Of a stretch of 14,988 nt of DNA, positions 1-7,150 are shown piece after piece. The stretch's first letter is position 1; each line of letters opens with the position of its first letter. This DNA is from Deltaproteobacteria bacterium (GTDB taxonomy: Bacteria > Desulfobacterota > Desulfofervidia > Desulfofervidales > DG-60): positions 1 to 14,988 of the forward strand of contig JAGGTC010000119.1 of assembly GCA_021163945.1 (NCBI GenBank), in the 5' to 3' direction. The notes under the pieces are model-generated. The model was not told the DNA's origin. It saw nothing but the letters and a program-made list of their open reading frames with translations, and did not search any database. The position numbers were made by a program, and so were the translations under genes.

Positions 1-522
1 TCGGGCACTGGCATGGGCCTCTCTGTAGTATATGGCATTATTAAACAACATAAGGGATGTATAAATGTATATAGTGAGGAAAGCGTAGGGACAGAATTTA
101 AGGTCTATTTACCAGCTATTAAGAGTACCAAAAAACATAAAAAAAGTAGATTATTTAAAGGACATGGTGAAGGTATTTTAATAATAGAAGATGAACCACA
201 GATTCTAGCAGGCACTACTGCATTTTTGCAGGAGCTGGGCTATAAGATATTTCAATCCACCGATGCTGAGGAGGCTATAAACCTATTTAAGATAAACAAG
301 GACAAAATTTCCGTTGTAATCTCTGATATGGTTATGCCAAAACTTTCAGGTCTTGAGCTAGCTAAAGAGGTGAAACAAATGAAGCCTGAAGTAAAGGTCA
401 TAATAATGAGCGGTTATACAGTTTCTAAAAAAACTGATTATATCGATGATATTCTCATAAAACCCGTTTTTTTTCCACACTTGTCTGAAATGATCAGAAA
501 ATTGATAAATCCATCTTCTTAA
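1..522 (+). CDS. Hybrid sensor histidine kinase, C-terminal part (partial)
   Basis: The gene enters from the left edge in frame 1, so its N-terminus, sensor domains and phosphoacceptor His box are outside the window. The first visible residues, SGTGMGLSVVYGII, are the G2 box and following helix of a HATPase_c ATP-binding domain. They are followed by a typical last strand (GTEFKVYLP). After a short basic linker comes a receiver domain from about residue 57 to the end: acidic pair E-D at 63-64, phosphoacceptor Asp in VISDMVMP (codon 325-327), conserved Ser/Thr in IIMSGYT, and Lys in LIKPV. All receiver key residues are present, so phosphotransfer is expected, and the layout is that of a hybrid kinase. 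It converges on gcvPB with 15 bp between the stop codons and no visible terminator hairpin. The signal sensed and the partner regulator cannot be inferred. Confidence 0.9.
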   Translation, partial: SGTGMGLSVVYGIIKQHKGCINVYSEESVGTEFKVYLPAIKSTKKHKKSRLFKGHGEGILIIEDEPQILAGTTAFLQELGYKIFQSTDAEEAINLFKINKDKISVVISDMVMPKLSGLELAKEVKQMKPEVKVIIMSGYTVSKKTDYIDDILIKPVFFPHLSEMIRKLINPSS

Positions 523-537
523 GCAAGACAACTATAA

Positions 538-1974
538 TTAGCCCTCCCACCTCAATTTTGGCTCTCTGGCCGCCTTTACCTCATCAAGCCTCTTTACTGG
601 GGTAGTCTTTGGGGCATCTTTTAGGGCCTGTGGTCTCTCTTTTGCCAAATTTGCAATCTCAACCATTGCAGAGATAAATCTATCTAGCGTCTCCTTTGAT
701 TCTGTCTCTGTGGGCTCAATCATTAGTGCCTCTTTTACTACTGTGGGAAAATATATGGTTGGTGGATGGAATCCTTTATCAATTAAGTATTTTGCAATGT
801 CTAGGGCACGGATGCCATATCTTTTCTGCCTTGAGGCAGAGAAGACACACTCATGCATACATATCCTATCATATGGGAGCTCATAATATCCCTTAAGCCT
901 AGCCCTTATATAATTTGCATTTAGTACCGCATGCTCACTTACAGAGATAAGTCCCTCCCTTCCTAAGAGCATTATATATGCATATGTCTTTAGTATTACA
1001 GAGAAGTTTCCAAAAAATGGGGAGATGTGACCAATTGAATTTGGCCTATTAAAATCTAGTCTAAAAACGCCATCTTTTTTTATTATCCTTGGTATTGGCA
1101 AAAAATTACAGATTTCCCCCTTTACCCCAACTGGCCCAGAACCAGGTCCACCCCCACCATGGGGTGTGGAAAATGTCTTGTGCAGATTTAGGTGCACTAC
1201 ATCAAAGCCAACATCGCCTGGCCTTACCTTTCCCAAAATTGCATTTAGATTTGCACCATCATAGTACATGAGTGCACCCACACTGTGTGCCAGGTCACAG
1301 ACCTCTTTTATATGGGGATTAAATATACCCAGTGTATTTGGGCATGTGAGCATGACTGCGGCTACACTATCACTTAGTCTTTCTTTGTATAGCCTTAAGT
1401 CCATGCAGCCATCTTTATCTGTTGGGATTACAATTGTCTCATAGCCACAGGTAGATGAAGAGGCAGGGTTTGTCCCGTGCGAGGAGTCTGGAACAATTAC
1501 ATATCTCTTTTTGTTTTCTTTATATCTATGATATGCAGAGATCAACAAAAGACCAGTAAGCTCACCGTGTGCACCGGCAAGGGGCTGTGTAGTGAATTCA
1601 TCCATCCCTGTAATCTCACAGAGCAGCCTCTCAGTCTCATAGATTACCTCCAGGGCACCTTGGACAGCCTCCTCTGAGATGTATGAAAGCAAAGGGTGTA
1701 AATTTGAAAATCCACTTATCCTTTCAACCTGCTCGGTAAACTTTGGGTTATATTTCATAGTACATGAGCCAAGGGGATAAAAATTTGTATCTACACAGAA
1801 ATTTAACTGAGAGAGCCTAGTAAAGTGCCTTACTACATCTAATTCTGATAACTCAGGCAGAGGTGGGTCTTTTTTCCTTTTATACCTTGAAGGAAATTCT
1901 CTGGATGGGACATCTGATTTTGGAATCTTTATACCACACCTTCCTTTTTTGCCCTTCTCAAAGATTAACCGCAT
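538..1974 (-). CDS. gcvPB: Glycine dehydrogenase (decarboxylating) subunit 2, GcvPB
   Basis: This is the C-terminal half-protein of the split P-protein of the glycine cleavage system. With GcvPA it decarboxylates glycine using PLP and passes the aminomethyl group to lipoyl-GcvH in the cytoplasm. The PLP-binding Lys is about residue 266 in HLNLHKTFSTPHGGGGPG, followed by the glycine-rich loop typical of P-proteins. Other family hallmarks are NFYPLGSCTMKYNP near residue 64 and PDSSHGTNPAS near 162. The 478-residue length is normal for the split form. The ATG start lies inside the end of gcvPA, a 17-bp overlap, so translation is probably coupled. It is the last gene of the ispF-gltX-gcv cluster. 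No terminator hairpin is visible after the stop; the kinase gene converges 15 bp away. Confidence 0.97.
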   Translation of the reverse strand: MRLIFEKGKKGRCGIKIPKSDVPSREFPSRYKRKKDPPLPELSELDVVRHFTRLSQLNFCVDTNFYPLGSCTMKYNPKFTEQVERISGFSNLHPLLSYISEEAVQGALEVIYETERLLCEITGMDEFTTQPLAGAHGELTGLLLISAYHRYKENKKRYVIVPDSSHGTNPASSSTCGYETIVIPTDKDGCMDLRLYKERLSDSVAAVMLTCPNTLGIFNPHIKEVCDLAHSVGALMYYDGANLNAILGKVRPGDVGFDVVHLNLHKTFSTPHGGGGPGSGPVGVKGEICNFLPIPRIIKKDGVFRLDFNRPNSIGHISPFFGNFSVILKTYAYIMLLGREGLISVSEHAVLNANYIRARLKGYYELPYDRICMHECVFSASRQKRYGIRALDIAKYLIDKGFHPPTIYFPTVVKEALMIEPTETESKETLDRFISAMVEIANLAKERPQALKDAPKTTPVKRLDEVKAAREPKLRWEG

Positions 1975-3292
1975 CGTTTAAGGCCTCACAAAGCCTTAAA
2001 ATCTCTTCCTTTTTCCTCTTCTCAGTAACTGCAATCAAAAGATAGTTCTCCATCCCCTCATAGAACCTTCCTATTGGAATCCCTGCAGCAATCCCCTCTT
2101 TTATCATTCTATTTACCACTTCATTTGCATCCCTTTTAAGACGTACAGTAAATTCATTAAATGTGGGTGAGTTTAAAACCTCTATACCAGGTTTACCTTT
2201 TAGTAAATCCTTTGCAAACTCACTCTTTTCATAATTTAGCTTAGAAAGCTCAGTAAATCCATTCTTTCCCAAAAGAGAAAGGAATATAACCGCCCTTAAT
2301 GCACATAGGGCCGAATTTGTACATATATTTGAGGTAGCCCTCTGGCGCCTTATGTGTTGCTCCCTTGTTTGAAGTGTTAAGACAAATCCCCTCTCCCCTT
2401 CTATATCTACTGTCTCCCCAACAATCCTCCCAGGCATCCTTCTCAAAAACTCCCTTTTACATGCCAAAAAACCTAGATAAGGGCCACCAAATGAAAGTGG
2501 AATACCAAGGCTTTGCCCCTCACCAACTGCTATATCTACACCCATAGAACCTGGTGTCTTTATAAGGCCAAGGGAGATGGGATAGACAGATTCTATAATT
2601 AATGCACCAACCCTATGTGCCCTTTCTGCAATATCTGAGTGTTCATCAATTGTCCCAAAAAAATTTGGATCTTGTAAGACTACCGACGCTGTATCTTCAT
2701 CTAAGTGCCTATAGATCTCATCCCTATTTGTCTGACCAACATGGGGAGGGATCTTAATAATCTCAATAGGGAGGTTTTTGGTATGTGTAAAGAGCATATG
2801 TTTATAGATAGGGTTTACCCCCCCATCTATGATTATCTTTTTCCTACCTGTAACCCTAAGTGACATCATCACTGCCTCAAATAAGGCAGTTCCACCATCA
2901 TAGAGTGAGGCATTTGAGACATCCATGTCAGTTAGCATGCAAATCGCAGTTTGGTATTCATAAATTGCCTGGAGTGTCCCCTGTGAGCACTCTGGCTGAT
3001 ATGGTGTGTAGGGTGTGTAGAACTCGCTCCTCCCTGCAATTGCATCCACTACAGAGGGTATATAATGGTCATAAAAACCGCCACCAACAAAGCTTATAAG
3101 ATTTGCATTGTTTTTTGATGAAATCCTCTCTAAGTGCTCTTTTACCTCAAATTCAGACCTTCCAGATGGGAGGTTGAATGACCTTGGCCTAAGTGCTAAT
3201 CCTATATCTTTAAAGAGTTCTTCAATAGAGGAAACGCCTATGGCATCAAGCATTTCCTCTACTTCTTCCCTTGTATGAGGCACATAACTCAT
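1958..3292 (-). CDS. gcvPA: Glycine dehydrogenase (decarboxylating) subunit 1, GcvPA
   Basis: This is the N-terminal half-protein of the split P-protein. It forms the heterotetramer with GcvPB and lacks the PLP lysine itself. The start MSYVPHTREEVEEMLDAIGV and the motifs FVGGGFYDHYIPSVVDAI, FYTPYTPYQPECSQGTLQ and SLGIPLSFGGPYLGF are characteristic of GcvPA. The length of 444 residues is normal. The ATG start shares an ATGA overlap with the gcvH stop. A GGAAGGG-like Shine-Dalgarno sequence sits about 8 nt upstream. The 3' end overlaps gcvPB by 17 bp, so the two subunits are probably made in coupled fashion. Full-length single-chain P-protein is the usual form in E. coli and eukaryotes; the two-gene form is common in thermophiles, Firmicutes and several deep-branching phyla. 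Confidence 0.97.
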   Translation of the reverse strand: MSYVPHTREEVEEMLDAIGVSSIEELFKDIGLALRPRSFNLPSGRSEFEVKEHLERISSKNNANLISFVGGGFYDHYIPSVVDAIAGRSEFYTPYTPYQPECSQGTLQAIYEYQTAICMLTDMDVSNASLYDGGTALFEAVMMSLRVTGRKKIIIDGGVNPIYKHMLFTHTKNLPIEIIKIPPHVGQTNRDEIYRHLDEDTASVVLQDPNFFGTIDEHSDIAERAHRVGALIIESVYPISLGLIKTPGSMGVDIAVGEGQSLGIPLSFGGPYLGFLACKREFLRRMPGRIVGETVDIEGERGFVLTLQTREQHIRRQRATSNICTNSALCALRAVIFLSLLGKNGFTELSKLNYEKSEFAKDLLKGKPGIEVLNSPTFNEFTVRLKRDANEVVNRMIKEGIAAGIPIGRFYEGMENYLLIAVTEKRKKEEILRLCEALNDAVNL

Positions 3293-3687
3293 TCTATTAT
3301 CCCTTCCAAATATTTTCTATACTCAGAGGCCGTCATAAGGTTTTTCTTTTCATTTTCATCAAAGATCTCAATAACTACCATCCACCCCTTATCATATGGC
3401 GATTGATTTATAAGTTCAGGCGATTCCATGAGCCCATCATTTACCTTTATAATCTTTCCTGACATAGGGGCATATACATCGGATACAGCCTTTACAGACT
3501 CCACAGATGAAAATGCCTCAAACTGCCTTATACTATCTCCAACCTTTGGCAACTCAACAAATGTGACATCCCCTAAGGCATCCTGTGCATAATCAGTAAT
3601 GCCTATAGTGCCTAAATGATTATCTATCCTTATCCACTCATGTTCCTTTGTATAGAGCAGCCCATCTGGTACATTCATTTTGCCCAT
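3289..3687 (-). CDS. gcvH: Glycine cleavage system H protein
   Basis: This is the lipoylated carrier that shuttles the aminomethyl group from P-protein to T-protein. The lipoyl-attachment Lys lies in SSVESVKAVSDVYAPMSG (about residue 66 from the chosen start). The sequence opens YTKEHEWIRID as expected, and about 132 residues is the usual length. The start is not certain. The open frame runs to a TTG at 3699, but the GGGGG just after that TTG is better read as the Shine-Dalgarno sequence of the ATG at 3687 (5 nt spacing). The ATG at 3690 is too close to it. An ATG at 3678 would give MNVPDG, which matches the usual H-protein N-terminus and is also possible. The stop overlaps gcvPA by 4 bp, and gcvT ends about 22 bp upstream. 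Confidence 0.96.
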   Translation of the reverse strand: MGKMNVPDGLLYTKEHEWIRIDNHLGTIGITDYAQDALGDVTFVELPKVGDSIRQFEAFSSVESVKAVSDVYAPMSGKIIKVNDGLMESPELINQSPYDKGWMVVIEIFDENEKKNLMTASEYRKYLEGIIE

Positions 3688-3709
3688 CATATCCCCCAAG
3701 GTTTACTTA

Positions 3710-4786
3710 TTAATTTCTTAAAGAGCCCTTTTTATAAAAGGGCCTATTAGTGATAGTTGCATCTATCTCTACTTTACCTTCTTTAATGGTTATCTTTGAA
3801 CCTATTTTACAATAATCAGGCCTTATATAACCCATCCCTATCCCACAGGATAGGCTTGGAGAGAATGTCCCGCTGGTTACAAAACCAATCTCATCTTCTT
3901 CTGCATATATCTTATAATTTTTCCTTGGTGCCCTGCGGGAGTTTGCAATAAGGCACACAAGCCTCTTTTTGATCCCCCCTTCCCTTTGTTTTAGGAGTGC
4001 CTCCCTGCCAATAAATGCCTTTTTAAATTCAACAAATCTCTCTAGCCCTGCCTCTATGGGTGAGGTCTCCTCATTTATATCCTGGCCATAAAGTGGATAT
4101 CCCATCTCTAATCTCAGTGTATCCCTTGCACCAAGCCCTGCAGGCCTTACCCTTTTGTCATTCAAGATCAGGTTCCATAACCACTGTGCCCCTTCACTGT
4201 CTATATATAATTCATATCCAAGCTCACCCGTATAACCAGTCCTACTGATTAGGACCTTCTTGCCCAAGATAAAAAAGTGGTCAAAGTGATAGTATCTTAG
4301 TTTATCAATACCCTCTCCTACAAATTTCCTTAAAACGTCCCTAGAAGAAGGCCCCTGCAAATCAAGCTTTGCTATATCTGCTGAAATATTTTCTAGATTT
4401 GTATAGATGTTTTCTTTTAGGTGCCTTTCATCCTTTTCAATTGTCCCTGCATTTACAACAAGCATCCATTTTTCTTGGGCCAATCTGTAGACAACAAGGT
4501 CATCGATTATCCCCCCAGCTTCATTTAACATGAAGCAATAACGAGAACTGCCTACATCCATATCTTCCAGGTTTGCAGTCAATACCTTATCTAAATTGCT
4601 CTCTTTACTATCCCCATAGACAATAAACTCACCCATATGGCATGTATCAAATAGGGAGCATGCGTTTCTTGTCCAGTTGTGTTCAGAGATTATGCTACTG
4701 TATTGGATGGGCATTGACCAGCCAGCAAAATTGTCTATCTTTGCCTTAAGTTTTTTATGTTCTTCATACAGTGGTGTTATTTTCAT
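3710..4786 (-). CDS. gcvT: Aminomethyltransferase, glycine cleavage T protein
   Basis: The T-protein releases ammonia from aminomethyl-lipoyl-GcvH and transfers the C1 unit to tetrahydrofolate, giving 5,10-methylene-THF. The N-terminus (FAGWSMPIQYSS), SLFDTCHMGE, the GGIIDDLVVYRL segment carrying the Asp expected for folate chemistry, RTGYTGELGYELY, and GLGARDTLRLEMGYPLYGQD are all family signatures. The length of 358 residues is standard. The ATG overlaps the stop of the upstream gltX as ATGA, and AAAGGA lies just upstream inside gltX. gcvT is therefore translationally coupled to a tRNA synthetase gene, and there is no room for a glycine riboswitch in front of it. With gcvH, gcvPA and gcvPB downstream, the system is complete except for the shared lipoamide dehydrogenase. 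Confidence 0.97.
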   Translation of the reverse strand: MKITPLYEEHKKLKAKIDNFAGWSMPIQYSSIISEHNWTRNACSLFDTCHMGEFIVYGDSKESNLDKVLTANLEDMDVGSSRYCFMLNEAGGIIDDLVVYRLAQEKWMLVVNAGTIEKDERHLKENIYTNLENISADIAKLDLQGPSSRDVLRKFVGEGIDKLRYYHFDHFFILGKKVLISRTGYTGELGYELYIDSEGAQWLWNLILNDKRVRPAGLGARDTLRLEMGYPLYGQDINEETSPIEAGLERFVEFKKAFIGREALLKQREGGIKKRLVCLIANSRRAPRKNYKIYAEEDEIGFVTSGTFSPSLSCGIGMGYIRPDYCKIGSKITIKEGKVEIDATITNRPFYKKGSLRN

Positions 4787-6201
4787 ATGTCCTTTGCCTT
4801 AGCCAGTCTCTCCACTATCCACTCCCTTGGGAGCAATTCAAATATCTTTTTAAGTTCAGGGCCTACAGTAGAGCCAGTGATCGCTGCCCTGATAGGCATC
4901 ATTACCTTTCTCTTTTTAAATCCTGTTTCTAAAATAATCTCATCCAAAATGCCCATTAGGTCTTTGTGTTTATTGGCCACGATATACTGATAAAAGAGGT
5001 CTATTACCTCCTTTGCCCCTTTTTGTTTAATTATATCCCTTGCCTCCTCTGTATAAGAAAGCCCCTTTTTTAAAAATATGTCTAAAAAACCTGGTATATC
5101 TTTTAGTGTTTCTACATTTTCCAAAATTGCCCCTAGAATTTTGGGATTCTCTTTTAGTTTTTTAAATTCTTCCTCTTTTAAAAATGGCCTTAAAGAATCC
5201 AAAATGTCTTCTAAAGGGAGGCTCCTTAGGTAGTGCCTATTCATCCATTTAAGTTTACTTAGATCAAAGATTGCATTGCTTTTACTTAGCTTTTCTAGCT
5301 TAAATAGCTTAATCATCTCTTCTCTTGAAAATATCTCTCTTCCCCTCTCTAAGACCGTTCCGGTTATAACCAAATAATTAAGGAGCGCCTCTGGCAAAAA
5401 CCCCTTCTCTCTGTATTCCTCTACAGATACATCCCCATGCCTCTTGCTCAATTTTGTCCTGTCAGGGCCAAGGAGAAGGGGATGATGAGCAAATTTAGGT
5501 GGTTTTAAACCAAGTGCCTTATAGAGGAAAAGCTGACAGGGTGTATTGGAGAGGTGGTCTTCCCCCCTTATGACATGTGTTATCTCCATTAATGCATCAT
5601 CTATTACCACAGCAAGGTTATAGGCTGGCACACCACTAGAGCGTACAATAATAAAGTCACCGATAGCAGCCCCCTCAAAACGCATCTCTCCCTTAATCAA
5701 ATCAAAAAATTTTATGGTCTCATCTGGAACAAGAAAACGGATTGTAGGCCTCCTGCCCTCTGCCTCAAACCTCCTCCTTTCCCTTTCTGTAAGGTAGCGG
5801 CATCGGCCAGAATAGCGTGGGGGGAGCCCACGTAAGAGAAGCCCCCTCCTCTCCTCCTCAAGCTCCCTTTGTGTGCAATAGCAATAGTATGCCTTCCCCT
5901 CTTTTACTAGCCTTTCAATATAGGGTCTATAAATCTCCAAACGCTCAGACTGCCTATAAGGGCCATAATCACCCCCTACATCAGGCCCCTCATCCCAATC
6001 AATCCCTAACCAGTGTAAGGTCTCTATAAGTCTCTTTTCATATACCCTGGCTGAGCGCTCTAAGTCTGTATCCTCTATCCTTAAAACAAACTTGCCACTG
6101 TAATGTAATGAAAAGAGCATATTGAAAATGGCAGTTCTTGCATTTCCTAAATGTAACTTACCTGTAGGGCTTGGGGCAAAGCGTACCCTTACCTTGTTCA
6201 T
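4783..6201 (-). CDS. gltX: Glutamyl-tRNA synthetase, first copy
   Basis: A class I aminoacyl-tRNA synthetase that attaches glutamate to tRNA. The HIGH-type motif is in PSPTGKLHLGNART (residues 11-23), the KMSKS-type motif is TKLSKRHGD (249-257), and the zinc-site pattern is C107, C109, Y130, C134. The C-terminal anticodon-binding region ends with RAAITGSTVGPEL, as in GluRS. At 472 residues it is the normal length for GluRS. Residues 279-283 read ITGTV where most GluRS have a LLGWS-like segment. It sits between ispF and gcvT with 4-bp ATGA overlaps on both sides. A second, clearly different gltX lies at 8007-9425. One of the two probably serves tRNA-Gln (misacylation followed by GatCAB amidation), but which one cannot be told by reading. 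Confidence 0.96.
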   Translation of the reverse strand: MNKVRVRFAPSPTGKLHLGNARTAIFNMLFSLHYSGKFVLRIEDTDLERSARVYEKRLIETLHWLGIDWDEGPDVGGDYGPYRQSERLEIYRPYIERLVKEGKAYYCYCTQRELEEERRGLLLRGLPPRYSGRCRYLTERERRRFEAEGRRPTIRFLVPDETIKFFDLIKGEMRFEGAAIGDFIIVRSSGVPAYNLAVVIDDALMEITHVIRGEDHLSNTPCQLFLYKALGLKPPKFAHHPLLLGPDRTKLSKRHGDVSVEEYREKGFLPEALLNYLVITGTVLERGREIFSREEMIKLFKLEKLSKSNAIFDLSKLKWMNRHYLRSLPLEDILDSLRPFLKEEEFKKLKENPKILGAILENVETLKDIPGFLDIFLKKGLSYTEEARDIIKQKGAKEVIDLFYQYIVANKHKDLMGILDEIILETGFKKRKVMMPIRAAITGSTVGPELKKIFELLPREWIVERLAKAKDI

Positions 6202-6671
6202 TGTTTTTTTAGAAGGACAACTGCATAGGCAGCCATTCCCTTACCAGAACCTATATAGCCAAGTCCCTCTGTCCTCTTTGCCTTGATATTTATAGCCTTT
6301 TCTGAAACATTTAATACATCTGAAATATTCTTTACCATTTGAGGAAAATAGGGCTTGAGTTTTGGCATCTCGGCCACTATTGTGGCATCTAAGTTGATCA
6401 ATCTATATCCATTTTTCTCCATCATCCTCTTTACTTCCTTGAGTATCCTTAAGCTAGAGATCCCTTTAAGGCTGGGGTCTGTATCTGGGAAGTGGATCCC
6501 GATGTCCCCCTCTCCCATAGCGCCAATTATGGCATCACAAATGGCATGAAGTAATACATCTGCATCAGAATGCCCTAATAACCCCTTTTCAAATGGAATC
6601 TCTACCCCTCCTAATATAAGCGGGCGGCCTTCTGCCAGTGGATGCACATCCATACCAAAACCAATATGCAC
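6198..6671 (-). CDS. ispF: 2-C-methyl-D-erythritol 2,4-cyclodiphosphate synthase
   Basis: IspF cyclises CDP-methylerythritol 2-phosphate to ME-cPP in the MEP (non-mevalonate) isoprenoid pathway. The metal ligands D8, H10 and H42 are present in FGMDVHPL and SDADVLLHAICDA. GMGEGDIGIHFPDTDPS-like and KAKRTEGLGYIGSGKGM segments match the family. The 157-residue length is standard. The start is GTG at 6671; the next in-frame Met is residue 7, inside the conserved DVH region, so GTG must be the real start. A weak AGGTAG lies immediately upstream. It is the first gene of the leftward cluster and overlaps gltX by 4 bp. ispF next to gltX or cysS is a familiar bacterial arrangement; its neighbour ispD is not in this window. 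Confidence 0.96.
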   Translation of the reverse strand: MHIGFGMDVHPLAEGRPLILGGVEIPFEKGLLGHSDADVLLHAICDAIIGAMGEGDIGIHFPDTDPSLKGISSLRILKEVKRMMEKNGYRLINLDATIVAEMPKLKPYFPQMVKNISDVLNVSEKAINIKAKRTEGLGYIGSGKGMAAYAVVLLKKQ

Positions 6672-6690
6672 CTACCTATTTTAATATATG

Positions 6691-6719
6691 ATTTTAGATT
6701 CTGCAATTTTGATTGCTAA
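6691..6719 (-). promoter_or_regulatory. Candidate promoter of the ispF-gltX-gcv cluster
   Basis: Read on the minus strand, TTAGCA (+ strand 6714-6719) is followed after 17 nt by TAAAAT (6691-6696), matching 4 of 6 and 5 of 6 bases of the sigma-70 boxes. This would start transcription near 6684, leaving a leader of only about 13 nt before the GTG start of ispF. The region is very AT-rich, so chance matches are easy. A small inverted repeat GCAAT-TTTG-ATTGC (6703-6716) lies mostly in the spacer and runs into the -35 box, and could serve as an operator. Confidence 0.35.
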
Positions 6720-6755
6720 ATTTCAAAAAATTTAATAAAAATTAAAAAATAATCT

Positions 6756-6763
6756 AAAGGAGG
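6756..6763 (+). promoter_or_regulatory. Strong Shine-Dalgarno of the small membrane protein gene
   Basis: AAAGGAGG, a near-full complement of the 16S rRNA 3' end, ends 5 nt before the ATG at 6769. It is among the best ribosome-binding sites in the window and supports the short ORF downstream as a real gene. Confidence 0.7.
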
Positions 6764-6768
6764 AAAAG

Positions 6769-7059
6769 ATGGGGTGGAAGGGATCATTAGGCTTATTGAT
6801 TGGCCTTTTGGCCATAGCACTTTCTATTTACCTTGGTTTAAATAGTTTGAGCAAGACCATTAATAGTGCAAAGGTAGATATAATATCAAAGATTGATTCT
6901 GTATCTGATAGAGTCCCTACAAAGGGTGATTTGATAGCAATAACCTATGCCTTTAGTAAAACCTTCTCTGAGAGGAGGGAAATAAGATCTGAAGACATAA
7001 AGGATGGTTACAGTCTAGCTAAAAGATTCTTGCCAGATCATCGATCAGCAATTCATTAA
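6769..7059 (+). CDS. Small single-pass membrane protein of unknown function
   Basis: I do not recognise this family. The 96-residue product begins MGWKGS, then has one hydrophobic segment at about residues 6-26 (GLLIGLLAIALSIYLGL). A mostly polar domain of about 70 residues follows, with a Lys/Asp/Ser-rich stretch (KVDIISKIDSVSDRV), a less polar patch (GDLIAITYAFSK) and a charged C-terminal part. The N-terminal helix without a cleavage site suggests a membrane anchor, with the remainder on one side of the inner membrane. It is supported as a real gene by the AAAGGAGG ribosome-binding site 5 nt before the ATG. It lies divergent from ispF and 91 bp before the MEMO-family gene on the same strand. 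Co-transcription with that gene is possible, but a separate promoter may lie in the gap. No function can be assigned. Confidence 0.75.
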   Translation: MGWKGSLGLLIGLLAIALSIYLGLNSLSKTINSAKVDIISKIDSVSDRVPTKGDLIAITYAFSKTFSERREIRSEDIKDGYSLAKRFLPDHRSAIH

Positions 7060-7072
7060 ATTGCACAACCTC

Positions 7073-7101
7073 TTAGTTTAACGCACTCTTATTATTATAA
7101 T
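7073..7101 (+). promoter_or_regulatory. Candidate promoter for the MEMO-family gene
   Basis: A perfect TATAAT -10 box lies at 7096-7101. The -35 region at 17 nt distance (7073-7078, TTAGTT) is poor. Transcription would start near 7108 and give a leader of about 43 nt before the ATG at 7151. The AT-rich context limits confidence. Confidence 0.3.
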
Positions 7102-7103
7102 TT

Positions 7104-7121
7104 ATTGCATCAGCAATGATG
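7104..7121 (+). repeat. Two overlapping, mutually exclusive short inverted repeats
   Basis: ATTGC-ATCA-GCAAT (7104-7117) and CATCA-GCAA-TGATG (7108-7121) overlap, so only one 5-bp stem can form at a time. They lie at or just after the expected transcription start of the MEMO gene. They could be an operator or a small RNA switch, or may be chance. Confidence 0.3.
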
Positions 7122-7137
7122 TTATGTTATAAATTAT

Positions 7138-7144
7138 GGAGGAG
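7138..7144 (+). promoter_or_regulatory. Shine-Dalgarno that sets the MEMO-gene start
   Basis: GGAGGAG ends 6 nt before the ATG at 7151. The in-frame ATG at 7136 overlaps this site and is therefore unlikely to be the start. Confidence 0.75.
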
Positions 7145-7150
7145 TTTTCT

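Noticed and set aside
1..522. Idea that the kinase receiver is degenerate because it has an E-D rather than D-D acidic pair
   Set aside because: E-D pairs are common in functional receivers, and the phosphoacceptor Asp, Ser/Thr and Lys are all present.
3688..3699. TTG at 3699 as the gcvH start
   Set aside because: The GGGGG immediately after it is the likely ribosome-binding site for the ATG at 3687, and the extra residues do not match H-proteins.
4700..4800. Glycine riboswitch before gcvT
   Set aside because: gcvT overlaps gltX by 4 bp, and the sequence upstream is intact gltX coding sequence; no separate aptamer region exists.
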